From Deltaproteobacteria bacterium (GTDB lineage: Bacteria > Desulfobacterota > JADFXK01), in assembly GCA_015233295.1 (NCBI GenBank), contig JADFYC010000278.1, positions 1-5,204 of the forward strand: a DNA stretch of 5,204 nucleotides. Direction: 5' to 3'. The notes beneath the pieces are model-generated. The model saw nothing but the letters and a program-made list of their open reading frames with translations, ran no database searches and had not been told where the DNA came from. Positions 1 to 5,204 of the stretch are shown here, in pieces. Position numbers and translations under genes: made by a program. The stretch's first letter is position 1, and each line of letters begins with the position of its first letter.

Positions 1-383
1 AAATTTTGGTACATGGTTTTGACGGAAAAGTCACTGGCCGGAACTGCCGCGATCACTTTTTCTTCTAAAGACCGCACTGCGGCTTGATGCCGGGCCATTT
101 TCCGGGGGTCGGAGACCACGTTTTCATCCGCCAGGCTCTGGTAATTCTTTAACAGGACAATGATATTTGCCCGGTCGCGGTCGGTCATGGCGGAGACGAA
201 ACCCGGCTGGGCGATTTTGGCAAAACCCCGAAAAGGGGCTCCCGACGACTCATCAGCCGCCACCGAGCACCCTAGCTCAATCGGCGAGTTGAAAAGAAAA
301 AGGGCTAAGCCCAGGCCGATGATCAGGGAGGCTAAGATCAGACTGGATTTTCTTGATGACGGGATGATTCTCTTTTTGGCCAT
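1..383 (-). CDS. Subtilisin-like (S8) secreted protease, N-terminal part only
   Basis: The reading frame is open from the ATG at 381-383 to the left edge, giving 127 codons, so the gene is cut by the window and not visibly broken. The product begins with a basic segment (MAKKR) and a hydrophobic stretch at about residues 13-31. A possible signal-peptidase site follows near residue 42 (SVA|AD). The next part, about residues 72-127, matches the start of the I9-type inhibitory propeptide of the neighbouring protease. It aligns without gaps to residues 1-127 of the 704-residue protease at 505-2619, with about 101 of 127 identical by hand count. The start is supported by AGGAG at 389-393, five bases upstream. 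The catalytic domain lies outside the window, so protease activity is inferred only from the paralogue. It probably makes an exported zymogen. Confidence 0.85.
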   Translation of the reverse strand, partial: MAKKRIIPSSRKSSLILASLIIGLGLALFLFNSPIELGCSVAADESSGAPFRGFAKIAQPGFVSAMTDRDRANIIVLLKNYQSLADENVVSDPRKMARHQAAVRSLEEKVIAAVPASDFSVKTMYQN

Positions 384-428
384 ATATACTCCTGAGCAAA
401 ATGTAGTGGTTTTGATAATTCAGACCTC
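1..428 (-). repeat. Paralogous tandem duplication (partner 2237-2666)
   Basis: Positions 1-383 align without gaps to 2237-2619, covering the signal and propeptide regions of the two protease genes. The similarity continues upstream of both ATGs for about 45 bases with small gaps. Shared leader blocks are AGGT-CTGAA, TCAAAA, ACATTT and AGGAGTA-AT. The duplicated unit therefore includes the translation-initiation region. Similarity fades beyond about 428 and 2666. Its other end lies outside the window. Confidence 0.8.
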
Positions 429-440
429 AGCATGGGACAA
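412..440 (-). promoter_or_regulatory. Weak candidate promoter of the left protease gene
   Basis: On the minus strand TTGTCC (435-440) and TATCAA (412-417) are separated by 17 bases. Each matches four of six sigma-70 consensus positions, and the pair lies 29-57 bases before the start codon. The 121 bp gap to the upstream protease gene shows no hairpin with a T-run, so read-through from that gene is an equally good explanation. This is a pattern match only. Confidence 0.2.
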
Positions 441-504
441 AAATCTTGTTGCTCGTTGCTCTTATGATTTCCGGTAAGAGAAAGGGATTCGGACGGAATG
501 GAAT

Positions 505-2619
505 TCAGGGCCGGGCTTTGGCCTCGCCTTTGGCCGTTGAAAATCTCTGAATATTCCATGTGATCGATATCCCACTAGACAAGGGCGTGATAGTGGCCAC
601 AGCCGACTGGGCTGAGGTAAATTTGGCTTCAATTTTGTCTTGATGGGGAGTGTAAATGTCATTGCCGGAGAAAACGTCATTTATCATCTGGTTGTCAAAG
701 AAGACCTTGGCCGTCACGCCGTTGGAGGTGTACAGCAACAGAGCGCTGCCGCCGACGTAGGTCTGGAAAAAGAATTGGTGGGTAGAGTCGGAAGCGGCTC
801 GCCACACCCCGTCGGTCAAGGGATTGGTTTGAGCGGGATTCTGTTTCGACAATCTATAGGTATCCGCCTTACCGGTACCGAGATTGGTCAAAGTCAACGT
901 GCCATTTGTGGAAGAATCAAAATCGATCCGGAGGAGGTAAGTCTTCGAGGTGGGGATGTCCAGCCCCTCGAACACCTGGTCGGTGGTGGAAGCGGCATAA
1001 CAGGCGATGATGTCTTTTCCATCCGCAGAGGCAACACAGGTCGCACCGCCGTTATTATATGTCTGGTAGTAAATAGATAGGTTTTGAGACCCTCTGGCGT
1101 TCCAAACACCATCCTTGGCAGAAGCGCCGGCCCCGAGCACTAAGTTGACCCGAGGTTTGGTCACTCCCGATTTGGGGTCCATAATCGGCTTGCCTGTGGC
1201 AACCAGTTCATTTTTGATCTCGGCAGGTGACTTAAAGGCGCCGGTGGTGGCTTTGTAATAATTCTGTAGTAACACCGCCGCTCCGGCCGCGTAGGGACAA
1301 GCCGCGGAAGTGCCTCCGAAGGTGGCTTTGTATCCGCCCTGACTGACCAGACCCGTGGTATAGGCGTTATTAGACGGGGCCAATATATTTAACATATCGG
1401 CGCTGTTGGAATAGCAAGTGACCTTGTCGGCGGTGGTAGTCTCATCCCGGCAAAACCAACCGGATTTGCAGCCTGTGGTGGGTATCTTGATACACGATTG
1501 TTCTCGGACACAGGGATTCCTGGAGCCGATATCCGCGTCGTAGACGGCCCCGACGGAAATGACTTTGCTGATGCAGGCAGGCCCGGCCAGGCCGTCACAA
1601 TATCCCTCATTACCGGAGGACACCAACAAGGTGATCCCATTGGCGACAGCGCTTGACGCCGCGGCTGCTTCAGTTGGCCGACTTTGGTCGCAAGAGGACG
1701 TATAATAGCTGCCGCCAAAACTGGTGCTGATAACCATAATGGGATAGGCCGGGTTATCGTTCTTATGGGTGACGCACCAGTCCCAGGCGTCAGCGATGCC
1801 GGAAGTAACGGCTGAACCGGCGCATCCTTCAATTATTTTTAGGGCATAGATCTTGGCCTCCGGCGCAATTCCGCCGATATAGTCGCCTTCGTCACCGGGA
1901 TCTCCGGCCGCAATCCCGGCGCAGGCGGTGCCGTGGCCCTGACAATCCATCGGATCGGTGTTCAGGTCTCCAAAATTGTAGCCTCCGATGACCTTGGCGT
2001 TGGGAAAGTTGCCCCCACCCAATTTAGGGTGAGTATAATCGACGCCGGTGTCCACAATGGCCACGGCCACCCCGACTCCCCGATACCCGGCCGCCTGGAA
2101 CTTATCGGCCTTGATCAAAGGAATGCCCTGCCGCAGATGGGGAAAAACAATTTCGTCTTCTTCAACTGCCGCCACTTCGTCCATGGCCGCCAGGGCCTTT
2201 ATACCCTTCAACGTGGCAGTACCGGCCAGGCCCGGAAAGTTTCTATACATTCGTTTGACGGAAAAATCATTTGACGGAACGGCCGAGATCACCTTTTCTT
2301 CCAGAGACCGCACCGCGGCTTGATGCCGGGCCATTTTCCGGGTATCGGAGACCACGTTCTCGTCGGCAAAGCTTTGGTAATCTTTCAGCAAAACAATGAT
2401 ATCCGCCCGATAGTCGGCGGTCATGGCGGAGACAAAACTCAGCCGGACGATCTTGGTATAACCCCGAAAAGGGGCTCCCGACGACTCATCGGCGGCCACG
2501 GAACAGCCTAACTCAATAGGCGACTTGAAAAGAAAAAGTGCCAGCCCCAGGCCGATGGCCAGAGCGACTAAGATCAAACTCGATTTTCCGACTGACGGGA
2601 TGATTCTTTTTGTGGTCAT
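505..2619 (-). CDS. Secreted subtilisin-family (S8) serine protease with I9 propeptide
   Basis: This 704-residue protein should be an exported endopeptidase made as a zymogen. In order it has a hydrophobic signal segment (about 14-31, possible cleavage SVA|AD near 42), an I9-type propeptide (about 72-160) and a peptidase S8 domain (about 165-500). The catalytic residues are all present: Asp190 in IVDTG, His229 in GHGTACAG, Asn337 in SSGNEG (oxyanion hole) and Ser438 in FGGTSAAC. A cysteine-rich insertion at 362-402 carries five Cys; with others in the domain it suggests disulfide stabilisation outside the cytoplasm. After the catalytic domain, 503-555 and 603-655 are two ungapped repeats sharing DGVW, QTY, VF-G-DI. 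The ATG at 2617-2619 is preferred over the TTG 15 bases upstream, because AGGAG with a five-base spacer precedes it and the left paralogue starts at the same residue. The specific substrate is unknown. Confidence 0.95.
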   Translation of the reverse strand: MTTKRIIPSVGKSSLILVALAIGLGLALFLFKSPIELGCSVAADESSGAPFRGYTKIVRLSFVSAMTADYRADIIVLLKDYQSFADENVVSDTRKMARHQAAVRSLEEKVISAVPSNDFSVKRMYRNFPGLAGTATLKGIKALAAMDEVAAVEEDEIVFPHLRQGIPLIKADKFQAAGYRGVGVAVAIVDTGVDYTHPKLGGGNFPNAKVIGGYNFGDLNTDPMDCQGHGTACAGIAAGDPGDEGDYIGGIAPEAKIYALKIIEGCAGSAVTSGIADAWDWCVTHKNDNPAYPIMVISTSFGGSYYTSSCDQSRPTEAAAASSAVANGITLLVSSGNEGYCDGLAGPACISKVISVGAVYDADIGSRNPCVREQSCIKIPTTGCKSGWFCRDETTTADKVTCYSNSADMLNILAPSNNAYTTGLVSQGGYKATFGGTSAACPYAAGAAVLLQNYYKATTGAFKSPAEIKNELVATGKPIMDPKSGVTKPRVNLVLGAGASAKDGVWNARGSQNLSIYYQTYNNGGATCVASADGKDIIACYAASTTDQVFEGLDIPTSKTYLLRIDFDSSTNGTLTLTNLGTGKADTYRLSKQNPAQTNPLTDGVWRAASDSTHQFFFQTYVGGSALLLYTSNGVTAKVFFDNQMINDVFSGNDIYTPHQDKIEAKFTSAQSAVATITPLSSGISITWNIQRFSTAKGEAKARP

Positions 2620-2679
2620 ATCTACTCCTGGCAAATGTTACTTTTTTGAAAAATTTCAGAACCTGACCCGGCCGCGCTA

Positions 2680-2708
2680 ATTATCCTAATCGGATCAATA
2701 AAAAACAA
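2680..2708 (-). promoter_or_regulatory. Candidate sigma-70-type promoter of the protease gene
   Basis: On the minus strand TTGTTT (2703-2708) is followed after exactly 17 bases by GATAAT (2680-2685), which matches five of six -10 consensus positions. Transcription would start near 2673 and give a leader of about 50 bases ending in the AGGAG ribosome site. The -35 match is only three of six and the DNA around it is A/T-rich, so chance occurrence is possible. Confidence 0.35.
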
Positions 2709-2758
2709 GGCGGATTAATATGTTAAGGAGTTGTGTCAGAGATACGGCGTTTGCCGGC

Positions 2759-2781
2759 GAGGGATTAACATTAATTCCCTC
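2759..2781. other. Intergenic inverted repeat (hairpin)
   Basis: GAGGGA (2759-2764) pairs with TCCCTC (2776-2781) around an A/T core that can extend the stem with one bulged base. A second short inverted repeat, CGGC/GCCG at 2745-2748 and 2753-2756, lies next to it. Both are in the 190 bp gap after the propeller gene. No T-run follows on the minus strand, so this is not a classical intrinsic terminator. It could be an mRNA 3'-end hairpin or a protein-binding site; function is not established. Confidence 0.35.
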
Positions 2782-2809
2782 CGTCATTCTTTTGCTGCGG
2801 TGTTGCGGG

Positions 2810-3718
2810 CTATTTCTTTGGATATAGGGCCACGGATCCGTCGCTGCCATTGCGCAATACTAAAATGGGCTTGGGGTCTGCGAGCGAGAGACGATAAAGA
2901 TCGAACGGGGTGTCCAGGGCCTTCGCATTATTGGCGTGAAAGATGATTTCTCTGCCGGGATGCCACCAGTTCGGACTTACGGCATTCAATCCTTTGGGCG
3001 TGAGGCGGGTTAGTTTCTTCTGCTGCAAATCATAGGCAAAGATGGCGATCGGGGGTTCGCCTTTGGTTGTATCCGAGACAGCCATTTGGTCAAAGACCAG
3101 GGTTGAGCCATCGGGTGACAATAGAAAATGCGAGGCGCTGTTCAACATGAAGCTCTCAACCTCGAACGTACGCAGGATATTGCCGTTTAGATCATTCTCA
3201 AAAAGCTTGTTCATATCTTGCGTTAAAACAGCCTGACCGTCCACCCGCCATGAACTAAGGAACTCATCCGAGGCTTTGCCGCGGTCCATCAGCCGACGAC
3301 ATTCGCCGGTGTCGGGATCGAGCAAAATCACCTTCCAGTTCTTTTGATTCGTCGGCGGTTGGTTGACAGGGAACACGTTTAGAGCCAGCCGGCGGCCGTC
3401 CGGTGACCACTGTCCGCGAGATTGGATGAAACCGGCCAGCCGCTTAAACTCCTTGCTCTTACCGGTAGCCAGATCCACCACCTTGATCACCCTGTCCGGC
3501 TGTACTCCCTTCAGATTGGCCGTATAAACTATCTGCTTCCCGTCCGGCGACAGCCATGGGTCGGTTCCCGTCGCCACTCGCCGGATGCGCCCGGTTTTGA
3601 GGTCCTGGACGTTAACCGAGTCGCCCCGTTGAAAGCACAGAGTCCCTTCGTCCGCCGCGATCGCTATCTGAGCCGGCAGCAGCAGAACCAAAAGCGAAAA
3701 CAGGAAGCGTTCGATCAT
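2810..3718 (-). CDS. Exported TolB/WD40-like beta-propeller protein
   Basis: The 302-residue product starts with a classic signal peptide: positively charged MIER, a Leu-rich core at about 5-14, and cleavage after AIA at residue 21. The mature part carries repeated PD40/TolB-type blade motifs: SPDG at 57-60, SPDG at 105-108, a degenerate VDG at 159-161, SPDG at 201-204 and SPNWWHPG at 248-255. Each is followed by a hydrophobic strand such as QIVYTA or TLVFDQ. This predicts a propeller of about five or six blades in the periplasm or outside, most likely a binding scaffold. It is shorter than classical TolB, and no TolB N-terminal domain or peptidase domain is visible, so it should not be named tolB. 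The ATG at 3716-3718 is chosen over an upstream TTG because GGAGG lies eight bases before it. Partner and ligand are unknown. Confidence 0.8.
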   Translation of the reverse strand: MIERFLFSLLVLLLPAQIAIAADEGTLCFQRGDSVNVQDLKTGRIRRVATGTDPWLSPDGKQIVYTANLKGVQPDRVIKVVDLATGKSKEFKRLAGFIQSRGQWSPDGRRLALNVFPVNQPPTNQKNWKVILLDPDTGECRRLMDRGKASDEFLSSWRVDGQAVLTQDMNKLFENDLNGNILRTFEVESFMLNSASHFLLSPDGSTLVFDQMAVSDTTKGEPPIAIFAYDLQQKKLTRLTPKGLNAVSPNWWHPGREIIFHANNAKALDTPFDLYRLSLADPKPILVLRNGSDGSVALYPKK

Positions 3719-3821
3719 GCCGGGAGCCTCCAAAAAACTGTTGTTGAGGGCTTAATATTGATGGCTTAACGATGAGGAGCGGTTACTTTAAGGATCGCTG
3801 CGGTTCAGGAAATCGCTATGT

Positions 3822-4232
3822 TTATTTTCTCTTGATGCTCGAATTGCATATGTCTCCTTCTTCAATGCCGTCGAGCCACTGCTTTAATTCCCTGGTGCGC
3901 TGGTCCGTCAGTTTGGTCAGGGCGATGCAGCGGCACATGGTATCGGCGCTGCCGACTGATTCCGGAGATTCCGGCGCCTCGATCGCGTCAATCTGGGCAT
4001 CCCTGAATTTAACCCAAGCTCGTTGGGCGATTTTGAGTTTTTGGATAAATATGGTCTGTTCCCGGTATTCGGTCAGTATCAGGTTATAGACCTTATTTAA
4101 TTGAGCATCGGCTTTTTTGTATCCGCTGCACGAATCGGCGGTCAACGCGGCCTGATCCTGAGCTGAGGATGCGGTACCGGCCACCAATCCGGTTATGACT
4201 GCGGCCACCAGGTAGACTGAAAACTTAGCCAT
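3822..4232 (-). CDS. Exported DUF1311/LprI-like protein
   Basis: The product is 136 residues with a signal peptide (MAKFSVYLVAAVITGLVAG, probable cleavage SSA|QD after residue 24). The mature part has the hallmarks of the DUF1311 family, which contains lysozyme-inhibitor LprI-like proteins. These are a Cys at 35 followed by YKKADAQLNKVY (39-49), AQRAWVKFRDAQ (69-80), Cys100 and Cys102, and a closing LTDQRTRELKQWL helix (108-120). It should be a small helical periplasmic or envelope protein. Lysozyme inhibition is known only for some relatives and is not shown here. The ATG at 4230-4232 is preferred. A longer frame reaching 4355 exists, but its first 41 codons are translated from the repeat element at 4243-4406 and lack a signal sequence. 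The ribosome site is the G-rich GGGGGTGG, atypical in sequence and only three bases from the ATG. Confidence 0.8.
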   Translation of the reverse strand: MAKFSVYLVAAVITGLVAGTASSAQDQAALTADSCSGYKKADAQLNKVYNLILTEYREQTIFIQKLKIAQRAWVKFRDAQIDAIEAPESPESVGSADTMCRCIALTKLTDQRTRELKQWLDGIEEGDICNSSIKRK

Positions 4233-4243
4233 AATCCACCCCC
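4233..4243 (-). promoter_or_regulatory. RBS of the DUF1311 gene, one copy of an 11 bp direct repeat
   Basis: On the minus strand GGGGGTGGATT stands immediately before the ATG at 4232 and supplies the only Shine-Dalgarno-like sequence. The same 11 bases recur exactly at 4407-4417, on the far side of the intervening element. The simplest reading is a target-site duplication made when the element inserted here, leaving a copy of the RBS with the gene. Confidence 0.5.
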
Positions 4244-4406
4244 AATCTTGTTGAATTAAGGCGCGGCCTGACCACCTTCGGGTGTGACAAGATTCCTCAC
4301 ATTCGTTCGGAATGACAATTATATCGTCATTCCAGATGGTCCGCCTCGCTGTCATTTCGAGCGAAGCGAGAAATCTTAACGTCGTTGTCTTAATTCAACA
4401 GCATTG
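4243..4406. mobile_element. MITE-like palindromic element, copy A
   Basis: This is a non-coding element of about 164 bp. Its ends are 18 bp inverted repeats: CAATCTTGTTGAATTAAG at 4243-4260, and at 4389-4406 the complement of CAATGCTGTTGAATTAAG, with two mismatches. Inside are two related hairpin modules in opposite orientation at 4289-4316 and 4351-4377, so the whole unit is an imperfect palindrome. It is flanked by an exact 10-11 bp direct repeat (AATCCACCCC-C at 4233 and 4407). A second copy in reverse orientation lies at 4940-5104. It encodes no transposase, so it would depend on one supplied elsewhere; no family is assigned. The exact edge is uncertain by a base or so. Confidence 0.75.
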
Positions 4407-4417
4407 AATCCACCCCC
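4407..4417. repeat. Right copy of the direct repeat flanking element A
   Basis: AATCCACCCCC here is identical to 4233-4243. The two copies directly abut the inverted-repeat ends of element A, as expected for a target-site duplication. The run of C makes the length ambiguous between 10 and 11 bases. Confidence 0.6.
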
Positions 4418-4460
4418 CGAGCGTCAACCTGGTTGTCCCCATTAAGTTCATAAGTCGATT

Positions 4461-4490
4461 AAAAGCCTCATAGGTACCCGCTCAGGAGGC
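4461..4490 (-). terminator. Possible intrinsic terminator of the VOC gene
   Basis: On the minus strand GCCTC (4486-4490) can pair with GAGGC (4465-4469), followed directly by TTTT (4461-4464). It begins nine bases after the stop codon of the VOC gene, a typical position. The stem has only five pairs and the loop is long (16 bases), so it is a weak example. Confidence 0.4.
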
Positions 4491-4499
4491 AGGGGAGAT

Positions 4500-4880
4500 T
4501 TATTTAGTAGAACACGAAGCGTCTTTCAGGGGTTGGAAAAGGCCGAAGTAAGCACCCTGGGGGTCACAGACAATGGCTATTTTGCCCACAGTGGGGACCT
4601 CAAAGGGTTCTTTCCAGACCTTACCGCCCAGTTCAGTCAATTTCGCGGCATACTTATCAATATCGTCTACTGCGATATAGACCGTCCAGGCCGTGGGAAC
4701 GCCGGGTTCGGGCAGGTTCATCATCCCCGCTCCGGGCTGAGAACCCGTGTCGGCGATAAAGTAGGGCATGGGGCCACCGGGGAACTGGTTAATTTTCCAA
4801 TCAAAAAGCTTGGCATAAAATTCTTTGGCGCCTTCCAGATTGTGGGTCGTCAATTCCATCCATACAAATGAATTACCCAT
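4500..4880 (-). CDS. VOC family protein (glyoxalase/bleomycin-resistance fold)
   Basis: The product is 126 residues, a normal length for a single VOC domain made of two beta-alpha-beta-beta-beta modules. Module one opens with FVWMELTT (5-12) and the helix AKEFYAKLFDW (18-28), followed by MPYFIAD and AGMMNLP. Module two begins WTVYIAVDDID (65-75), with the helix KYAAKLTELGGKV and the closing strands GKIAIVCDPQGAYFGLFQP (99-117). The pattern resembles small VOC proteins related to the mycobacterial CFP30B type. The usual metal-ligand pattern is incomplete: Glu9 is present, but Tyr68 and Gln116 stand where His and Glu ligands would be expected. A metal-dependent glyoxalase I role is therefore unlikely. 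No signal peptide is seen, so it is cytoplasmic. The ATG at 4878-4880 follows GGGAGG with a six-base spacer. Substrate unknown; it may bind a small molecule or act in resistance. Confidence 0.85.
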   Translation of the reverse strand: MGNSFVWMELTTHNLEGAKEFYAKLFDWKINQFPGGPMPYFIADTGSQPGAGMMNLPEPGVPTAWTVYIAVDDIDKYAAKLTELGGKVWKEPFEVPTVGKIAIVCDPQGAYFGLFQPLKDASCSTK

Positions 4881-4939
4881 GTCCGTCCTCCCTTTTCGTT
4901 AAAGTTCACCTGGATTGCATCCGCCGATGGGGTAGCCGG

Positions 4940-5104
4940 CAGGGCTGTCGAATTAAGGGTGCGACGTTAAGATTTCTCGCTTCACTCGAAATGACAGCAA
5001 AGTCGACCGGCTGAAATAACGACGTAATTTGTCATTCCGAACGAATGTGAGGAATCTTATTACATCCAAAGATGGTTAGGCCGTGCCTTAATTCAATAAC
5101 ATTG
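4940..5104. mobile_element. MITE-like palindromic element, copy B
   Basis: This is the second copy of the element at 4243-4406, about 165 bp and in the opposite orientation. The left end CAGGGCTGTCGAATTAAG (4940-4957) and the complement of the right end, CAATGTTATTGAATTAAG (5087-5104), match the ends of copy A with a few changes. The hairpin modules are at 4969-4995 and 5031-5058. Similarity to copy A runs throughout, including the centre. Flanks GGGTAGCCG (4930-4938) and GGGTCGCCG (5106-5114) could be a decayed target-site duplication, but GCCGGCAG also recurs at 4935 and 5180, so the original target is ambiguous. The element lies about 60 bases upstream of the VOC start and might influence its expression. 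Confidence 0.7.
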
Positions 5105-5180
5105 CGGGTCGCCGGAGGAATCTTATTACATCCAAAGATGGTTAGGCCGTGCCTCAATTCAATAACATTGCGGGTCGCCG
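5049..5180. repeat. Tandem duplication, two abutting 66 bp units
   Basis: Units 5049-5114 and 5115-5180 are identical except for one base (T at 5089, C at 5155) and abut with no spacer. Each contains the outer arm of the second hairpin module, the right end of element B and 10 bases of flanking DNA. The near-perfect identity points to a recent event after element insertion. Only two units exist and there is no spacer, so this is not a CRISPR array. Nothing recognisable follows in 5181-5204. Confidence 0.9.
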
Positions 5181-5204
5181 CCGGCAGAATTAGCGGAAAA
5201 GGCG

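Noticed and set aside
226..238. Inverted repeat CCCCGAAAAGGGG, also at 2462-2474
   Set aside because: It is present in both proteases at the same codons and is explained by conserved coding sequence (APFRG); being early in the genes it is not a terminator.
160..477. Plus-strand 105-codon open frame
   Set aside because: It is antisense to the left protease gene, whose frame is confirmed by alignment with its paralogue.
640..1080. Plus-strand 146-codon open frame
   Set aside because: It lies entirely opposite the C-terminal part of the S8 protease gene, its product resembles no family, and there is no ribosome site; it is a shadow frame.
2490..2520. Lipobox at LGC (residues 37-39) of the protease
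   Set aside because: The residue at -3 is Glu and the Cys is separated from the hydrophobic core, unlike a lipoprotein signal; ordinary signal peptidase cleavage is more likely.
2620..2634. TTG start five codons upstream of the protease ATG
   Set aside because: It would overlap the AGGAG ribosome site, and the paralogue starts at the aligned ATG.
3719..3733. TTG start five codons upstream of the propeller-protein ATG
   Set aside because: It overlaps the GGAGG ribosome site that serves the ATG at 3718.
3719..3821. Promoter or terminator in the gap between the DUF1311 and propeller genes
   Set aside because: Repeated TTAAGCC and AGCGAT words are present, but no -35/-10 pair with proper spacing and no hairpin followed by a T-run was found.
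5049..5180. CRISPR array
   Set aside because: There are only two units of 66 bp with no spacer between them, so this is a tandem duplication.

Overview
This window is a bacterial chromosomal segment of moderate G+C. Every credible gene is on the minus strand, so the region reads from right to left. No rRNA, tRNA, CRISPR, plasmid or phage marker is visible. The taxon cannot be fixed from the sequence. Exported proteases and propeller proteins, plus intergenic repeats whose translation contains VIPNECEES, suggest an environmental, probably uncultivated bacterium. I recall that repeat peptide as a spurious ORF in such genomes, but this is a weak inference.

Layout in the direction of transcription: (1) 4881-5204 has no gene. 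It holds a ~165 bp palindromic MITE-like element (copy B) and an exact 66 bp tandem duplication of its distal end plus flanking DNA. (2) 4500-4880 encodes a small VOC (glyoxalase/bleomycin-resistance fold) protein, followed closely by a possible terminator. (3) 4243-4406 is copy A of the same element in inverse orientation. It is bounded by an exact 10-11 bp direct repeat and sits immediately upstream of the ribosome-binding site of the next gene. (4) 3822-4232 encodes an exported DUF1311/LprI-like protein. (5) 3719-3821 is a short gap with no convincing signal beyond the next gene's RBS. (6) 2810-3718 encodes an exported TolB/WD40-like propeller protein. (7) 2620-2809 is a gap with a hairpin and a plausible promoter. 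(8) 505-2619 encodes a 704-residue exported subtilisin-family (S8) protease with an I9-type propeptide, a complete catalytic machinery, a cysteine-rich insertion and two C-terminal repeats. (9) 1-383 is the N-terminal part of a second, closely related protease running off the left edge. The two proteases are a tandem duplication that includes the 5' leader.

Four of the five proteins carry export signals, so the region is mostly about the cell envelope or outside of the cell. Spacing of about 100-270 bp and unrelated families argue against a single tight operon. The protease pair is the only group with an evident common origin. I see no new multi-gene system. The strongest unusual signal is the paired MITE-like element with its structured hairpin modules, its insertion beside a start codon and the tandem duplication at one copy.
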